Shown piece after piece: positions 1 to 8,192 of a stretch of 34,630 nucleotides of DNA. The stretch lies in NCBI GenBank assembly GCA_010030205.1, contig RGQD01000013.1, positions 1 to 34,630 on the forward strand, written 5' to 3'. The first letter of the stretch is position 1, and each line of letters starts with the position of its first letter. The position numbers and the translations under genes are program-made. Below the pieces are notes generated by a model. The model saw only the letters and a program-made list of their open reading frames with translations. It was not told the origin of the DNA and did not search any database. The stretch comes from Betaproteobacteria bacterium (GTDB taxonomy: Bacteria > Pseudomonadota > Gammaproteobacteria > Burkholderiales > Burkholderiaceae_C).

Positions 1-75
1 CTGAGCGCCCCAAGGCCGGCCGAAGCCGGCCGCCCCCGTGGGGATCAAGCCGCAAAGCCACAATTGCTTGAGAGG
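1..75. repeat. 75-bp palindromic repeat, copy 1
   Basis: This stretch matches 13186-13260, inside the blh gene, at 70 of 75 positions by eye (differences at 15, 16, 36, 63 and 65). It contains a perfect hairpin with 7-bp arms at 14-20 and 25-31 around a CGAA loop. In the blh copy two changed bases (13200-13201) break the outer part of the arm. The left end may continue beyond the window. The right end stops where the IS481-type remnant begins. Confidence 0.8.
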
Positions 76-286
76 GCAGCAGCGTCGACTTCGTGCGTCG
101 ATGGCAGCGCATGGCCCCCATGAAGATCAAGAATATACTGACCTACAGCGGTAGCCAGTTCACAGACTTCTTTGCCAGCAAGACCAGAACACCCAGTGGC
201 CTGCATGTGTTCGATAGGATCTGCAAGTTCATGGACATTGAGCACCGCCTGTCCCCGCCCAGGCGCCCCCAGACCAACGTCATAAA
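76..286 (+). pseudogene. IS481-type transposase (rve integrase core) remnant
   Basis: An open frame here reads like the middle of an IS481/IS3-group DDE transposase: an ILTxxGSQFTD block, then PSGLHVFD, then IEHRLSPPRRPQTN. Family members normally have LTDNGSQFTD, where the Asp is catalytic. Here it reads LTYSGSQFTD, so the Asp is lost. Similarity stops after the PQTN block at about 286, where the NGxVERFN segment should follow. Both ends and the terminal repeats are missing, so this is a dead fragment. No complete element or terminal inverted repeat is visible. Confidence 0.7.
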
Positions 287-300
287 CATGCGGGTCTTGA

Positions 301-519
301 CACCTAGACACCATCGACGCATCCGCCAGGGCCATCAGCGCAGCGTGGTCAACGCTGGAAGCGGAGCCGGCGGCCTTGTGCGCCGGCGAGCAGACCATTC
401 TCGAGTTCTGCAAGCGGCCAAGCCGGGTCGGTCGAGCCCGCATCTTCGCCGCCTACCGCGTGGACCTGGACGATTCGGGGATGGTCGCGTACCGCGTCTT
501 GGTCGGCGGCGTGGTCTAA
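301..519 (+). other. open reading frame tail, unrecognised gene remnant
   Basis: After a TGA at 298 a frame without an ATG stays open to the TAA at 517-519 and has the GC-rich third positions of a coding region. It encodes about 72 residues, ending in an ARIFAAYRVDLDDSG-like stretch and a hydrophobic end. It looks like the 3' end of a gene whose 5' part was replaced by the IS481-type remnant. I do not recognise the family. It could also be a chance open frame in GC-rich DNA. Confidence 0.3.
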
Positions 520-568
520 ACAAGGCCTTGATCAGTTTTATTGCCAGCCTCCGGAGGGAGGGGTGCGG

Positions 569-1606
569 GTGAATCGACGGGTCACCCTCAACGACGTCGC
601 GCGAGAATGCGGGCTCGCTCCCTCGACGGTGTCGAACGCGCTCGCGAACAAATCAATCGTCACACCAGCGACCAAGGCGAACGTCCTCAAGGTCGCACGC
701 GAGCTGGGCTACCGTGTATCGATGACTGCGCGGGCTCTTCGTACGAACCGGTCAGGCACCATAGGGCTTCTGGCCAGCGACATAGCCAACTCCTTTTACG
801 CCGATATCCTCAAACAGGTGGAAGAAGTCGCGTGGGGGAAAGGCATATCGCTTTTCCTCGGAAGCACCGGATTCGACGATGCTAAACAGTCCCGTTATAT
901 TACCTCGCTGATCGACAAGCAGATCGATGGCCTGATCCTGACGTCACACAGCCTTCGGACCACCGATCGCAAACTGATCAAGGCCCATAACATTCCAGTG
1001 GTTTGCTTGAATCGCTACGACCGGCATCTCAACGCCGACTTCGTGGGCGTGGACAACGACCGGGGCGTCCGTCTGGCGCTTGAGCACCTTGTCTCCGTTG
1101 GCCATCGGTCGATTGGCTTTGTCACCGGACCGGCCGTCGCCAGCGCTGCCAATGAGCGACTGGACGCTTACCATGCCGTGCTGAAGGAACATGGCATAAC
1201 CAGAGTCGACGACTCCCTCGTGGTCCTGGGTGAATATACCGAAGTTTCGGGTCGTGAAGCTGCGCAGCTACTCCTGCGACGAACGCATCCGCCGACCGCC
1301 ATCTATTGCGCCAACGACCTGATGGCGCTAGGGGTCATGGCGACCGCACACGAGTTGGGTCTTTCCATTCCGGCAGACCTGTCGGTCATGGGATTCGACG
1401 ACATTGACGTCGCCGCGCATCCGTTGATTGGACTGTCAACCATCTCCGCACCTCGGGGAGAAATGGGGCGGCTTGCCGCGACGATGCTCATTGAACGGGT
1501 CGAGGGCGCCACCGATCCGCAAGGCGAACCAATCCCTTTCAGACACATTCGCCTGGCACCGACGATGGTGCTGCGGAACACGGTAGCCGCACCGAAAAAG
1601 AGCTGA
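569..1606 (+). CDS. LacI-family transcriptional regulator
   Basis: This is a DNA-binding repressor or activator of the LacI/GalR family, about 345 residues. The N-terminal helix-turn-helix has the family pattern TLNDVARECG followed by STVSNAL. It is followed by a hinge helix (MTARALRTNRSGTIGLL) and a periplasmic-binding-like sugar domain, with typical blocks at DGLILT, GFDDIDVAAHP and STISAP. A purine-rich ribosome site at 553-560 best fits the GTG at 569; the GTG at 563 is possible but too close. The gene converges on the ABC ATPase gene, 33 bp away. By family knowledge it probably controls the neighbouring sugar-type importer; the effector is unknown. Confidence 0.9.
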   Translation: MNRRVTLNDVARECGLAPSTVSNALANKSIVTPATKANVLKVARELGYRVSMTARALRTNRSGTIGLLASDIANSFYADILKQVEEVAWGKGISLFLGSTGFDDAKQSRYITSLIDKQIDGLILTSHSLRTTDRKLIKAHNIPVVCLNRYDRHLNADFVGVDNDRGVRLALEHLVSVGHRSIGFVTGPAVASAANERLDAYHAVLKEHGITRVDDSLVVLGEYTEVSGREAAQLLLRRTHPPTAIYCANDLMALGVMATAHELGLSIPADLSVMGFDDIDVAAHPLIGLSTISAPRGEMGRLAATMLIERVEGATDPQGEPIPFRHIRLAPTMVLRNTVAAPKKS

Positions 1607-1639
1607 TCGCTGTACGAAACACGGTTCGAGCAAGCGGAT

Positions 1640-2389
1640 TCAGTGCCGGATCGCGGTGTCCGATCCGGTAATCAGCTTCACGATCTCGTCCGATGTTGTT
1701 TCGCTGACATTGCGAACACCAATGCAAGTGCCCTGCCGCATGACCGAAATCCGATCCGACACTTGGAAGACATGGCCGAGGTTGTGGCTGATCACGATGA
1801 CCGAAAATCCGCGCGTCTTCAGGTCCGCAATCAGCGCCAGCACTTTTTGTTGCTCAGCCACACCTAGCGCGGCCGTAGGTTCGTCCAAAATCACGACCCG
1901 ACGCCCGAAGGCAACGGCGCGAGCGACTGCGACGCTCTGGCGCTGGCCCCCCGACATGGACTTCACGGTCAGCTTGGTCGAGTGCATATGGATGCGCAGC
2001 GACTTGAGGAGTTCGGAGCTTTGCGCGTGCATCTCACGCATGCGCAGAAACGGAATACCGAACACAGGCCGCACGAGTTCTCGACCTGCGAAGATGTTCT
2101 CCGCGACATTCGAACTGTCGAAGAGTGCGAGGTCCTGGTAGACGGTCTCGATTCCAAGTGCACGGGCATCCTCAGGCGACTTCACGGTCACCGGCCTGCC
2201 CTCGAACCAGTAGGTGCCGCTATCCGAGTTCTGTGCGCCCGCGATGATCTTGATGAGAGTGGACTTGCCGGCCCCGTTGTCGCCAACGATCGCCATCACC
2301 TCTCCCTCCTCGAGGGAAAAGTTGACGTCGCTCAGTGCCTGTACGGCACCGAACCTCTTCGAAATGCCTTCGAGCTTCAGGAGGGCCAT
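1640..2389 (-). CDS. sugar-type ABC transporter ATP-binding protein (single NBD)
   Basis: This cytoplasmic ATPase would energise the importer encoded just upstream. At 249 residues it has one nucleotide-binding domain: Walker A GDNGAGKST, Q-loop region ETVYQDLALF, signature MSGGQRQ, Walker B VVILDEPTAALG and the switch His in VISHN. Ribose-type systems (RbsA, XylG) normally carry two fused NBDs of about 500 residues. This one is of the shorter FrcA-like type and would act as a homodimer. It is the last gene of the minus-strand set permease, binding protein, ATPase, 79 bp after the binding protein gene. Confidence 0.92.
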   Translation of the reverse strand: MALLKLEGISKRFGAVQALSDVNFSLEEGEVMAIVGDNGAGKSTLIKIIAGAQNSDSGTYWFEGRPVTVKSPEDARALGIETVYQDLALFDSSNVAENIFAGRELVRPVFGIPFLRMREMHAQSSELLKSLRIHMHSTKLTVKSMSGGQRQSVAVARAVAFGRRVVILDEPTAALGVAEQQKVLALIADLKTRGFSVIVISHNLGHVFQVSDRISVMRQGTCIGVRNVSETTSDEIVKLITGSDTAIRH

Positions 2390-2468
2390 GTCTGTCCGCT
2401 GCGAGTGTCGGGGCGCTTTTTGCCGGTGGTGCGAGGCCCTCGATCGTGATGACCGCGGGCCGATCGCT

Positions 2469-3392
2469 CTACTTCTTGCAGATCTGCTCGACTGTCTTGG
2501 CGTTGATCAGCGGCGTCTCGAGCATGGTGATCTTGGGCACCGGCAGACCTTTCGCCACAGCCAGGGCGATTTCCAGTGTCTTCGGCATCAGCGTCGGGTA
2601 GTACACGGAGGCATACATCTTTCCGCTCCTTACGCCTTGGCAGCCTTCCTCACCTCCATCGATGCCAACGATCGTGACGCCGTTGATCTTCTTTTCGTCG
2701 AGCACCTTGACGGCACCCATTGCCATCGAATCGTTGTGGCCGTAGACCGCTTTCAAGTCACGGTGCGCAGTGAGCGCGTCCTCCATGATGGCGACTGCCT
2801 CATGCAGGCGAAAGTTAGCAACATACGAAACAATTTTGATGTTTGGATACTTGGAGACGATCTCCTCGAACCCCTTCTTGCGGTTGATCGTGCCGGACGC
2901 GCCCGGGTTGCCTTCGAGCTGGATGATCTTTCCGGAAGTACCCATTTTCTCGATGATGGAGCGGGCGGCCATGCGGCCCATTTCGACATCGTCAGAACCG
3001 ATGTAGGCGGCAATCTTGTCGTCCGGCACCGCGAGCCTGCGGTCGAAGTTCACGATGGGTACCCCGGCCTTGCGGATCAAATCGACGACCGGAGCGAGCG
3101 CAGTCGAGTCATTGGGCGACATGACGATCACGTTGACCTTGCGGGAGAGCAGGTCCTCGATGGTCTGCATCTGGACCGCGCTGTCACGCCGCCCATCTGC
3201 GAGCACCAGCTGGACGCTCGGGTTCTGCGCGGCCCACGCACGGGCCTGGCTGGTGCCCAGCACGCGGTAGGGGTGCTCCATGTTCGGCTGACTGAAGCCG
3301 AATACAAACTGCTGCTGTGCAGACACGCCGCCAGACAGGACGAGGCCGAATGCAGTTGCCAGTGCGGCCCGGATGATGCTTTTATTCTTCAT
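2469..3392 (-). CDS. periplasmic substrate-binding protein, ribose/RbsB type
   Basis: This is the extracytoplasmic receptor of the ABC importer, 307 residues from the ATG at 3390-3392. That start has a GGAG ribosome site and gives a normal Sec signal peptide (KNK, hydrophobic stretch, cleavage near VSA-QQ). The mature part follows the type I periplasmic-binding fold of sugar receptors (Peripla_BP_4): FGFSQPNMEHPY near the start, then VIVMSPNDSTAL, VPIVNFDRR, AAYIGSDDVEMGR and VTIVGIDGGEEG. Substrate residues cannot be assigned by eye; an aldose, polyol or similar small ligand is likely. It lies between the permease (59 bp upstream) and ATPase genes. Confidence 0.9.
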   Translation of the reverse strand: MKNKSIIRAALATAFGLVLSGGVSAQQQFVFGFSQPNMEHPYRVLGTSQARAWAAQNPSVQLVLADGRRDSAVQMQTIEDLLSRKVNVIVMSPNDSTALAPVVDLIRKAGVPIVNFDRRLAVPDDKIAAYIGSDDVEMGRMAARSIIEKMGTSGKIIQLEGNPGASGTINRKKGFEEIVSKYPNIKIVSYVANFRLHEAVAIMEDALTAHRDLKAVYGHNDSMAMGAVKVLDEKKINGVTIVGIDGGEEGCQGVRSGKMYASVYYPTLMPKTLEIALAVAKGLPVPKITMLETPLINAKTVEQICKK

Positions 3393-3451
3393 CGATTTTC
3401 TCCGTTGGGTTCTCGTCTGCTGTCGCAGACTCTCGTTGGCTAAGGTCCGGA

Positions 3452-4447
3452 TCACTTGCTTTTACCCATGGTGATCCGACGCATGCTGAACATGACCGCG
3501 ATGACGATGATAGTACCGCGGGCAATGTCCTGGGCATAGGGCGTGATTGAAAGCAGATTCAGAATGTTGTAGGTGAGGGCGATCACTGCCAGCCCAATGA
3601 ATGTCAGCAGAATCGAGCCAGATCCGCCGATGAAAGGTGTCCCACCGATCACAACGGCCGCGATCGCCGACAGCTCGAACATGACGCCGGCAGTGGGCTC
3701 GCCAACGCCGAGCCGACCGAGAAAAATAAGGCCAGCAACTGAGGCCAGCGTCCCGCTCAAGACATAGACGCCGCGCTTCACACCATCCACTTGGATCCCG
3801 GCCCGATGCGCACCCAGCTCGTTGTCACCAACGAGTGCCACGTTGCGCCCGTAACGGGTGTACTTGAGCACCACGCCAGCCAGGATGAAGATCGTCCCAG
3901 TCAGGAGAACCGCGACAGGAATGGGCCCAAGATATCCTCTACCGAAGATCGTCACGAACTCCGGTGGAAGTATCGCCTGGATCGTTCGCCCGTCGCACAG
4001 AGTGAGCGCCAACCCGCGCGCCGCCGTCATCATCCCAAGTGTCGCAATGAATGGCGGTACGCGTCCCCAGGTGATGATCGCTCCGTTAACGTAGCCGCAG
4101 GCTGCGCCAATCAGCGGCACGATGAGGATCATCAGGGGTGTGCCGACGAGCGGGAGCAGGATTGCCCCGGAAACTGCTGAAAGAGCGAGAATCGAGCCGC
4201 CGGACAGGTCGATGCCGCCCGTCATGATGACATAGGTCATCCCGATAGCCAGCAGGCCCACCATCGTCCACTGGCGCAGGACATTGAAGACATTCTCGGT
4301 CGTGAGGAAATGCGGCGACATCATCGTCGACACCACGATGAGGATCGCGAGGCCGACGATTGAGAAATTCCCAGCGACAAAGTCGAGCACACGCTCTCGA
4401 ACGGTCACAGTTCCTAGAGTCGGACCAATGGGCAATTTTTCGGTCAT
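3452..4447 (-). CDS. ABC transporter permease, RbsC type
   Basis: This inner-membrane permease of a ribose-type importer has 331 residues. It shows about eight to ten hydrophobic segments and the family blocks YVIMTGGIDLSGGS, GRVPPFIATLGMM, GRNVALVGDNELGAHRAGI and AVVIGGTPFIGGSGS. It is the first gene of the minus-strand transporter set. The order permease, binding protein, ATPase is the reverse of the usual rbs order (ATPase, permease, binding protein). The 440 bp upstream separate it from the divergent CoA-transferase gene and are the natural place for LacI-type control of both directions. Confidence 0.92.
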   Translation of the reverse strand: MTEKLPIGPTLGTVTVRERVLDFVAGNFSIVGLAILIVVSTMMSPHFLTTENVFNVLRQWTMVGLLAIGMTYVIMTGGIDLSGGSILALSAVSGAILLPLVGTPLMILIVPLIGAACGYVNGAIITWGRVPPFIATLGMMTAARGLALTLCDGRTIQAILPPEFVTIFGRGYLGPIPVAVLLTGTIFILAGVVLKYTRYGRNVALVGDNELGAHRAGIQVDGVKRGVYVLSGTLASVAGLIFLGRLGVGEPTAGVMFELSAIAAVVIGGTPFIGGSGSILLTFIGLAVIALTYNILNLLSITPYAQDIARGTIIVIAVMFSMRRITMGKSK

Positions 4448-4887
4448 GTTGCTCTCCCCGTTGATGCCGTATTCTGAAAAAAACTACAGAGTCTCGCGAG
4501 CGCAGCAGGCGGCTGTCATCGCCCCTCGTGGTTCTTGGCCCACAAATCGAATCTGAGTTGCGTCGCGTCATATGCGCAAATGCCTATGCGCAGCGTCACG
4601 ATGTCGCTGGCATAGTTCGGCTTCAAATACATCGTCTTGAGCCAAGCCCTTGACCACGACGGTCCGTTGGAATCCCCAAGCATCTGAGACATCTAGCAAC
4701 TCTCCATCACGCGCTGGGCGATGCAGGTCTTGAGTTCGCCGACAACTGCAACGCGGTCACTTGTGTCTACGTTGAGACGATCAAGGCATACGCCTTTTTT
4801 CGCATGATAACGTTTTTACTTGTCTTTGCAAACGATTTTATTTTTGATAGAGTCTGTGAAAAATTTGAGAACAATGAGAGGATCGTC
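4448..4887. promoter_or_regulatory. divergent intergenic region, probable control region
   Basis: This 440-bp stretch between the importer and the CoA-transferase gene has no convincing gene. Its right part (about 4795-4870) is much more AT-rich than the surroundings, as expected for a promoter. Two LacI-like half-site cores with a central CG lie at about 4804-4817 and 4826-4840; both are imperfect palindromes. A TTGTCT at 4820-4825 followed by an AT-rich stretch could serve as a promoter for the CoA-transferase gene. A short direct repeat of TATGCGCA occurs at about 4570-4595. All of these are weak matches judged by eye. Confidence 0.35.
4783..4800 (+). terminator. possible short Rho-independent terminator
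   Basis: AAGGC (4783-4787) pairs with GCCTT (4792-4796) across a four-base loop and runs into T residues. The stem is only five base pairs and no gene ends just upstream, so this may be an accident of the AT-rich stretch or a small attenuator. Confidence 0.2.
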
Positions 4888-6084
4888 ATGAGCCATAGCA
4901 CTGCGCTGGATGGAATTCGAGTGCTCGACCTGTCCCGCTTCATTTCGGGACCGTTCTGTGGGATGCAGCTCGGCGACCTTGGTGCCGAGGTGGTGAAGGT
5001 CGAGCGACTCGGCGTCGGTGAAGACTGTCGCCCGGTGGCTCCGCACATCAATGGTGAGAGTCTCTACATCATGGTTCACAACCGCAACAAGCGTGGGCTG
5101 GCAATCGATTACCGGGCGGCGGGTGCGACCGCCGTGCTCAAGCGACTGTGCGCCAACGTCGACATCCTTATCGAAAACTTCAGGCCGGGCACGATGGAGG
5201 CCATGGGTCTGGATTGGGAAACCCTGCACGAGATCAACCCGCGCCTCATCATGGTCCGGATCTCTGGTTTCGGACAGAGTGGCCCGACCTCTCGTCGCCC
5301 CTGCTTCGACGTGATCGCACAAGCAACCAGCGGACTGATGAACATGACAGGTCAGGCTGACGGTCCTCCGACAATGGCCGGCACCTTCATCATCGACTAT
5401 TCGACGGGGCTCTACGCAACCATCGCGGCCCTGGCCGCACTCGAGGCACGTCATCGGAGCGGCCGCGGCCAGATGGTCCAAGCGAGCCTGCTGACCAGCG
5501 CCATGTCATTGCTCATGACCGCCATTCCGGAATACTTACTCTTTGGCAAAAATACGACGCGCCAAGGCACGCGCGATCGCTATGCCGCACCGGCCAACAA
5601 CTTCCGTTGTTCCGATGGCGTGTGGGTGCACATATCCTCCGGGAATGACACGCTGTTCGGCCGTTTCGCGCGTGCGACAGACCTTCGAGACATGCTCGAT
5701 GATCCGCGCTTTGCGACCAGCGACCAGCGAATGGCCAACATCGATGCCGTCGAGGCGCGTGTGGCCGAATGGGCTGTGCGCCACACCAACGGCGAAGTGC
5801 TCGCCATACTCAGTTCTGCCCAGGTTCCATGCGCCAAGATCGCAGACATCGCCGACGTGGTTGCCGATGAGCAGGTCCAACATCTGGGGCAAATCATGGA
5901 AATCGATCACCCCGTGGCAGGTAAGGTCCCGATGCAAGGGTTCCCCATCGGGCTGTCTGAAACACCCAGCAGCGTGAGGCGTGCAGCCCCAACCATAGGC
6001 CAACACACCGACGCGGTCCTGGCTGAGTGGGGCGGGTTCACTCAGCTTGAGATCGGCGAACTGAGGTCGACGCGAGTCATCTGA
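4888..6084 (+). CDS. class III CoA-transferase (CaiB/BaiF family)
   Basis: This enzyme would transfer CoA from an acyl-CoA donor to a carboxylic acid. It has 398 residues from the ATG at 4888, which has a GAGAGGA ribosome site; an upstream in-frame ATG at 4804 would add an AT-rich, unlikely extension. Family blocks are LDGIRVLDLSRFISGPFC, LGAEVVKVE, NRNKRGLAIDYR, LIENFRPG, RISGFGQSGP and the catalytic block CFDVIAQATSGLM, whose Asp (about residue 141) forms the acyl-anhydride intermediate in the family. It is transcribed away from the importer and probably shares its regulation. Its acid substrate cannot be read from sequence. Confidence 0.93.
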   Translation: MSHSTALDGIRVLDLSRFISGPFCGMQLGDLGAEVVKVERLGVGEDCRPVAPHINGESLYIMVHNRNKRGLAIDYRAAGATAVLKRLCANVDILIENFRPGTMEAMGLDWETLHEINPRLIMVRISGFGQSGPTSRRPCFDVIAQATSGLMNMTGQADGPPTMAGTFIIDYSTGLYATIAALAALEARHRSGRGQMVQASLLTSAMSLLMTAIPEYLLFGKNTTRQGTRDRYAAPANNFRCSDGVWVHISSGNDTLFGRFARATDLRDMLDDPRFATSDQRMANIDAVEARVAEWAVRHTNGEVLAILSSAQVPCAKIADIADVVADEQVQHLGQIMEIDHPVAGKVPMQGFPIGLSETPSSVRRAAPTIGQHTDAVLAEWGGFTQLEIGELRSTRVI

Positions 6085-6270
6085 GCACGCCAAATCCATC
6101 GCTCTTCCGAGCGCTGCGCTGGCGCTCATTGGCGAAGACAACTTCGGATTGCGCAGGTGGCAATGATCAAGCCATACGCGCAAGCCCATGCGCATCGGCG
6201 AGGCGCTCTGAGCCATCCAGGCATCGCGCAGTCGTCAATTGAGAAACCAGCGGCGTTGGCCCGGCGCTCA

Positions 6271-7200
6271 CTAAAGCACCAGACCCGCCTCTATCACCAG
6301 CCGCGTGAGCGCTTGCTCCAACATGGTCCTGGCCGAACTGGTGACATCATGCAAATGGCGATGCAAGGCCGCGTCGTCAGGATGTTGGCTGGCGCATTCC
6401 GAGCTATACCGCTCGAAGCCCACCAGCAGCGTGACGATCTCCGCCAAGTGGCGCGGGCATTCGCAAGCGACCATCGACGGTATTTCTGTCAAGGTCACCA
6501 GTTCAACATCGCTGTAGCGCCTCGGGCTTGATGGAACCTTGTCGACGACTGCTTCAACGATTGGCCGCGACGTCACGATCAGACCGGCAAGTTCCCTCCC
6601 GGAGACCGGCTCGCGGCGCACCGTCACGCCAGCAGCGACCAGCGTTTCGACAAGGGCTTGCGCGCCAAATGAATACACCAGGATAAGGTGCGCCGACGGC
6701 AGCGTGCTGCGCAGGCCCAGAACGCGATCGGTCATGGAAGCGTGCAGCGAAGCCACGTGTATGACCAGCACATCGGCGCTGCCAGCGCGGGCCACTTCGC
6801 GCTCAAGATGGTCCAGGTCGTCGTAGACATGCGCCGGCGCGGGTCGCAGCCGCCCCTGGAGCTTGCGGGCGGCGGAGGGGCCGACGACAAGGACCCGCAA
6901 TGCGCCGGCCGACGCGATCTGGTGGCCCGCTAACAGGGTGACCAGTGCATCGGTATCGAGACGAGCCACGGCGCCGATCGCATGCCCCTCCACCGTCAGG
7001 CGCTTGATCAAGCGCAACCGCTCAATGTCTTTCATCGAATAGCTGCGTTGCCCCGAGGCCGCCTTGGGTGGCGCCACGACGCCGTAGCGGTGCTCCCAGA
7101 TGCGCAGCGTTGAGGGCGACATACCGGCCAGGCGCGCGGCCGTGCCGCTGCGCATCAAGGGTCTGCTGGTTTGTTCGTCTAGGGCTGTGGCTACGGTCAT
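6271..7200 (-). CDS. MerR-family regulator, LitR/CarH-like architecture
   Basis: This likely DNA-binding regulator has 309 residues from the ATG at 7198-7200. Residues about 15-82 form a MerR winged helix (SGTAARLAGMSPSTLRIWEHRYG, then GQRSYSMKDIERLRLIKRL; listed as two blocks). The middle resembles the second half of a B12-binding Rossmann fold (ADVLVIHVASLHASMTDRV, then HLILVYSFGAQALVETLVAAG), but I see no DxHxxG cobalamin-ligand motif and no cap Glu-His. The C-terminal helical part starts with CECPRH (Cys246, Cys248, His251) and has a further Cys at about 269. LitR/CarH proteins control carotenoid genes in response to light. Its place beside the rhodopsin/carotenoid cluster suggests a similar job by a different sensor. 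Confidence 0.85.
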   Translation of the reverse strand: MTVATALDEQTSRPLMRSGTAARLAGMSPSTLRIWEHRYGVVAPPKAASGQRSYSMKDIERLRLIKRLTVEGHAIGAVARLDTDALVTLLAGHQIASAGALRVLVVGPSAARKLQGRLRPAPAHVYDDLDHLEREVARAGSADVLVIHVASLHASMTDRVLGLRSTLPSAHLILVYSFGAQALVETLVAAGVTVRREPVSGRELAGLIVTSRPIVEAVVDKVPSSPRRYSDVELVTLTEIPSMVACECPRHLAEIVTLLVGFERYSSECASQHPDDAALHRHLHDVTSSARTMLEQALTRLVIEAGLVL

Positions 7201-7280
7201 CGGATGACGCTCTGTGGTGACTTTGACAACAAGGATTGTGGCAAAATTTACAGATGACACGGTATTGAAACGAAAATATT

Positions 7281-7316
7281 GTTGAAAAGACCGTTGAATC
7301 GTCTGCAAAACCGTTG
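7281..7316. promoter_or_regulatory. direct repeats upstream of the MerR gene
   Basis: ACCGTTG occurs at 7290-7296 and 7310-7316, 20 bp apart, about two helical turns. GTTGAA occurs at 7281-7286 and 7293-7298, 12 bp apart. They lie in the AT-rich region upstream of the MerR-type gene and on the rhodopsin-cluster side. Repeated sites on one face of the DNA are typical of autoregulators, but there is no direct evidence of binding. Confidence 0.3.
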
Positions 7317-7457
7317 CACTGGGAGAATTTCAACACTACATTGCAGTTCATGCGTTTCAAAGCTTGTTTCAACCCGCCAGGCCCGTCGTGCCTTCACGAG
7401 TTGGGGGCTGCTGTGACTCGCCACGGGCGGTGCACGACCTTCAAAAGAACGCTCCTG

Positions 7458-7493
7458 CCTTCCCGGCCTGCCCGGCCTTCCCGGCCTGCCCGG
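7458..7493. repeat. 9-bp tandem repeat, four units
   Basis: CCTTCCCGG and CCTGCCCGG alternate twice (7458-7466, 7467-7475, 7476-7484, 7485-7493), giving two copies of an 18-bp unit. It lies just upstream of the fasciclin remnant and is probably a replication-slippage product. Confidence 0.9.
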
Positions 7494-7537
7494 CTCGCGT
7501 GGACGGTGCCGAGCCCCCCAGAGAGTCAGGCAGGCAC

Positions 7538-7597
7538 GACATTGCCTGCGCCGATGGCGTCATCCACGTCGTCGATCCGGTGCTGCTGCCCGCCTGA
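7538..7597 (+). pseudogene. fasciclin-domain gene remnant (3' end)
   Basis: The last 19 codons of this frame read [19 protein letters not shown] and a stop. This closely matches the end of the intact fasciclin protein downstream ([19 protein letters not shown]). The conserved NGVIHVID block is the end of the fasciclin fold. Nothing before it resembles the rest of the domain, so only the tail of a second, probably duplicated, fasciclin gene survives. Confidence 0.7.
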
Positions 7598-7671
7598 AGC
7601 AGGCCGCGCCCTATCCCAGCTTTCCCTCAACCTCGGCGGCCGAAACCGCCTTAAATTTAAAAGTGCATCCC

Positions 7672-8124
7672 ATGAAAAAATTCATCATCGTCAGCGCCAT
7701 CTCGCTGGCCAGCATCGCGGCCCAGGCCAAGGACATCGTCGACACTGCCGTCGCCGCCGGCAGTTTCAAAACACTCGCCACCGCACTCCAAGCCGCAGGT
7801 CTCGTGGATACGTTGAAGGGCAAGGGCCCATTCACTGTCTTCGCGCCAACCGACGAAGCGTTTGCCAAGATCCCGAAAGCCGACCTCGACGCGCTGCTGA
7901 AGGACAAGGCGAAGCTGAGCGCTGTTCTGACCTACCACGTCGTAGGGGGCAAGGTGATGGCCAAGGACATCAAGCCTGGCAAGGTCAAGACCGTGCAGGG
8001 CAGCGAACTGACGCTTGCGACGGCCGGTGGCGTCACCGTCGATGCTGCGAAGGTGACGGCCGCCGACGTCGCTGCCGACAACGGTGTGATCCACGTGATC
8101 GACACGGTACTGATGCCCAAGTAA
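7672..8124 (+). CDS. secreted fasciclin-domain protein
   Basis: This 150-residue protein has a Sec signal peptide (MKK, hydrophobic stretch, cleavage near AQA-KD) and one complete fasciclin (FAS1/BIgH3) domain: the [19 protein letters not shown] block, the [15 protein letters not shown] block, [10 protein letters not shown] and [13 protein letters not shown]. It should be periplasmic or extracellular; FAS1 domains act in adhesion or ligand binding. The ATG at 7672 is chosen over the GTG at 7663 because it begins the signal peptide. It is the first intact gene of the rhodopsin-side block, 247 bp upstream of the rhodopsin. A role in phototrophy is not established. Confidence 0.9.
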   Translation: MKKFIIVSAISLASIAAQAKDIVDTAVAAGSFKTLATALQAAGLVDTLKGKGPFTVFAPTDEAFAKIPKADLDALLKDKAKLSAVLTYHVVGGKVMAKDIKPGKVKTVQGSELTLATAGGVTVDAAKVTAADVAADNGVIHVIDTVLMPK

Positions 8125-8192
8125 GGATCGCCCGTTGCGGAAACTGCCGTGCGACACGAGGGAGACAACCTCTGTCGGCGGGAAGTGGTAGG

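Larger units (their letters stand above)
7201..7671. other. 471-bp region between regulator and fasciclin gene
   Basis: There is no intact gene here. The left part (7201-7340) is AT-rich and probably holds the regulator promoter and operators. A 9-bp alternating tandem repeat follows at 7458-7493. The right part contains the 3' end of a broken fasciclin gene (7538-7597), then about 75 bp before the intact fasciclin gene. Confidence 0.6.

Noticed and set aside
2214-3443. Plus-strand open frame of 409 codons
   Set aside because: It is antisense to the sugar-binding protein gene, which has a signal peptide and family blocks.
6271-7200. Calling the MerR-type protein a B12 photoreceptor (CarH)
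   Set aside because: No DxHxxG cobalamin ligand and no cap Glu-His motif are visible, so only the overall architecture is claimed.
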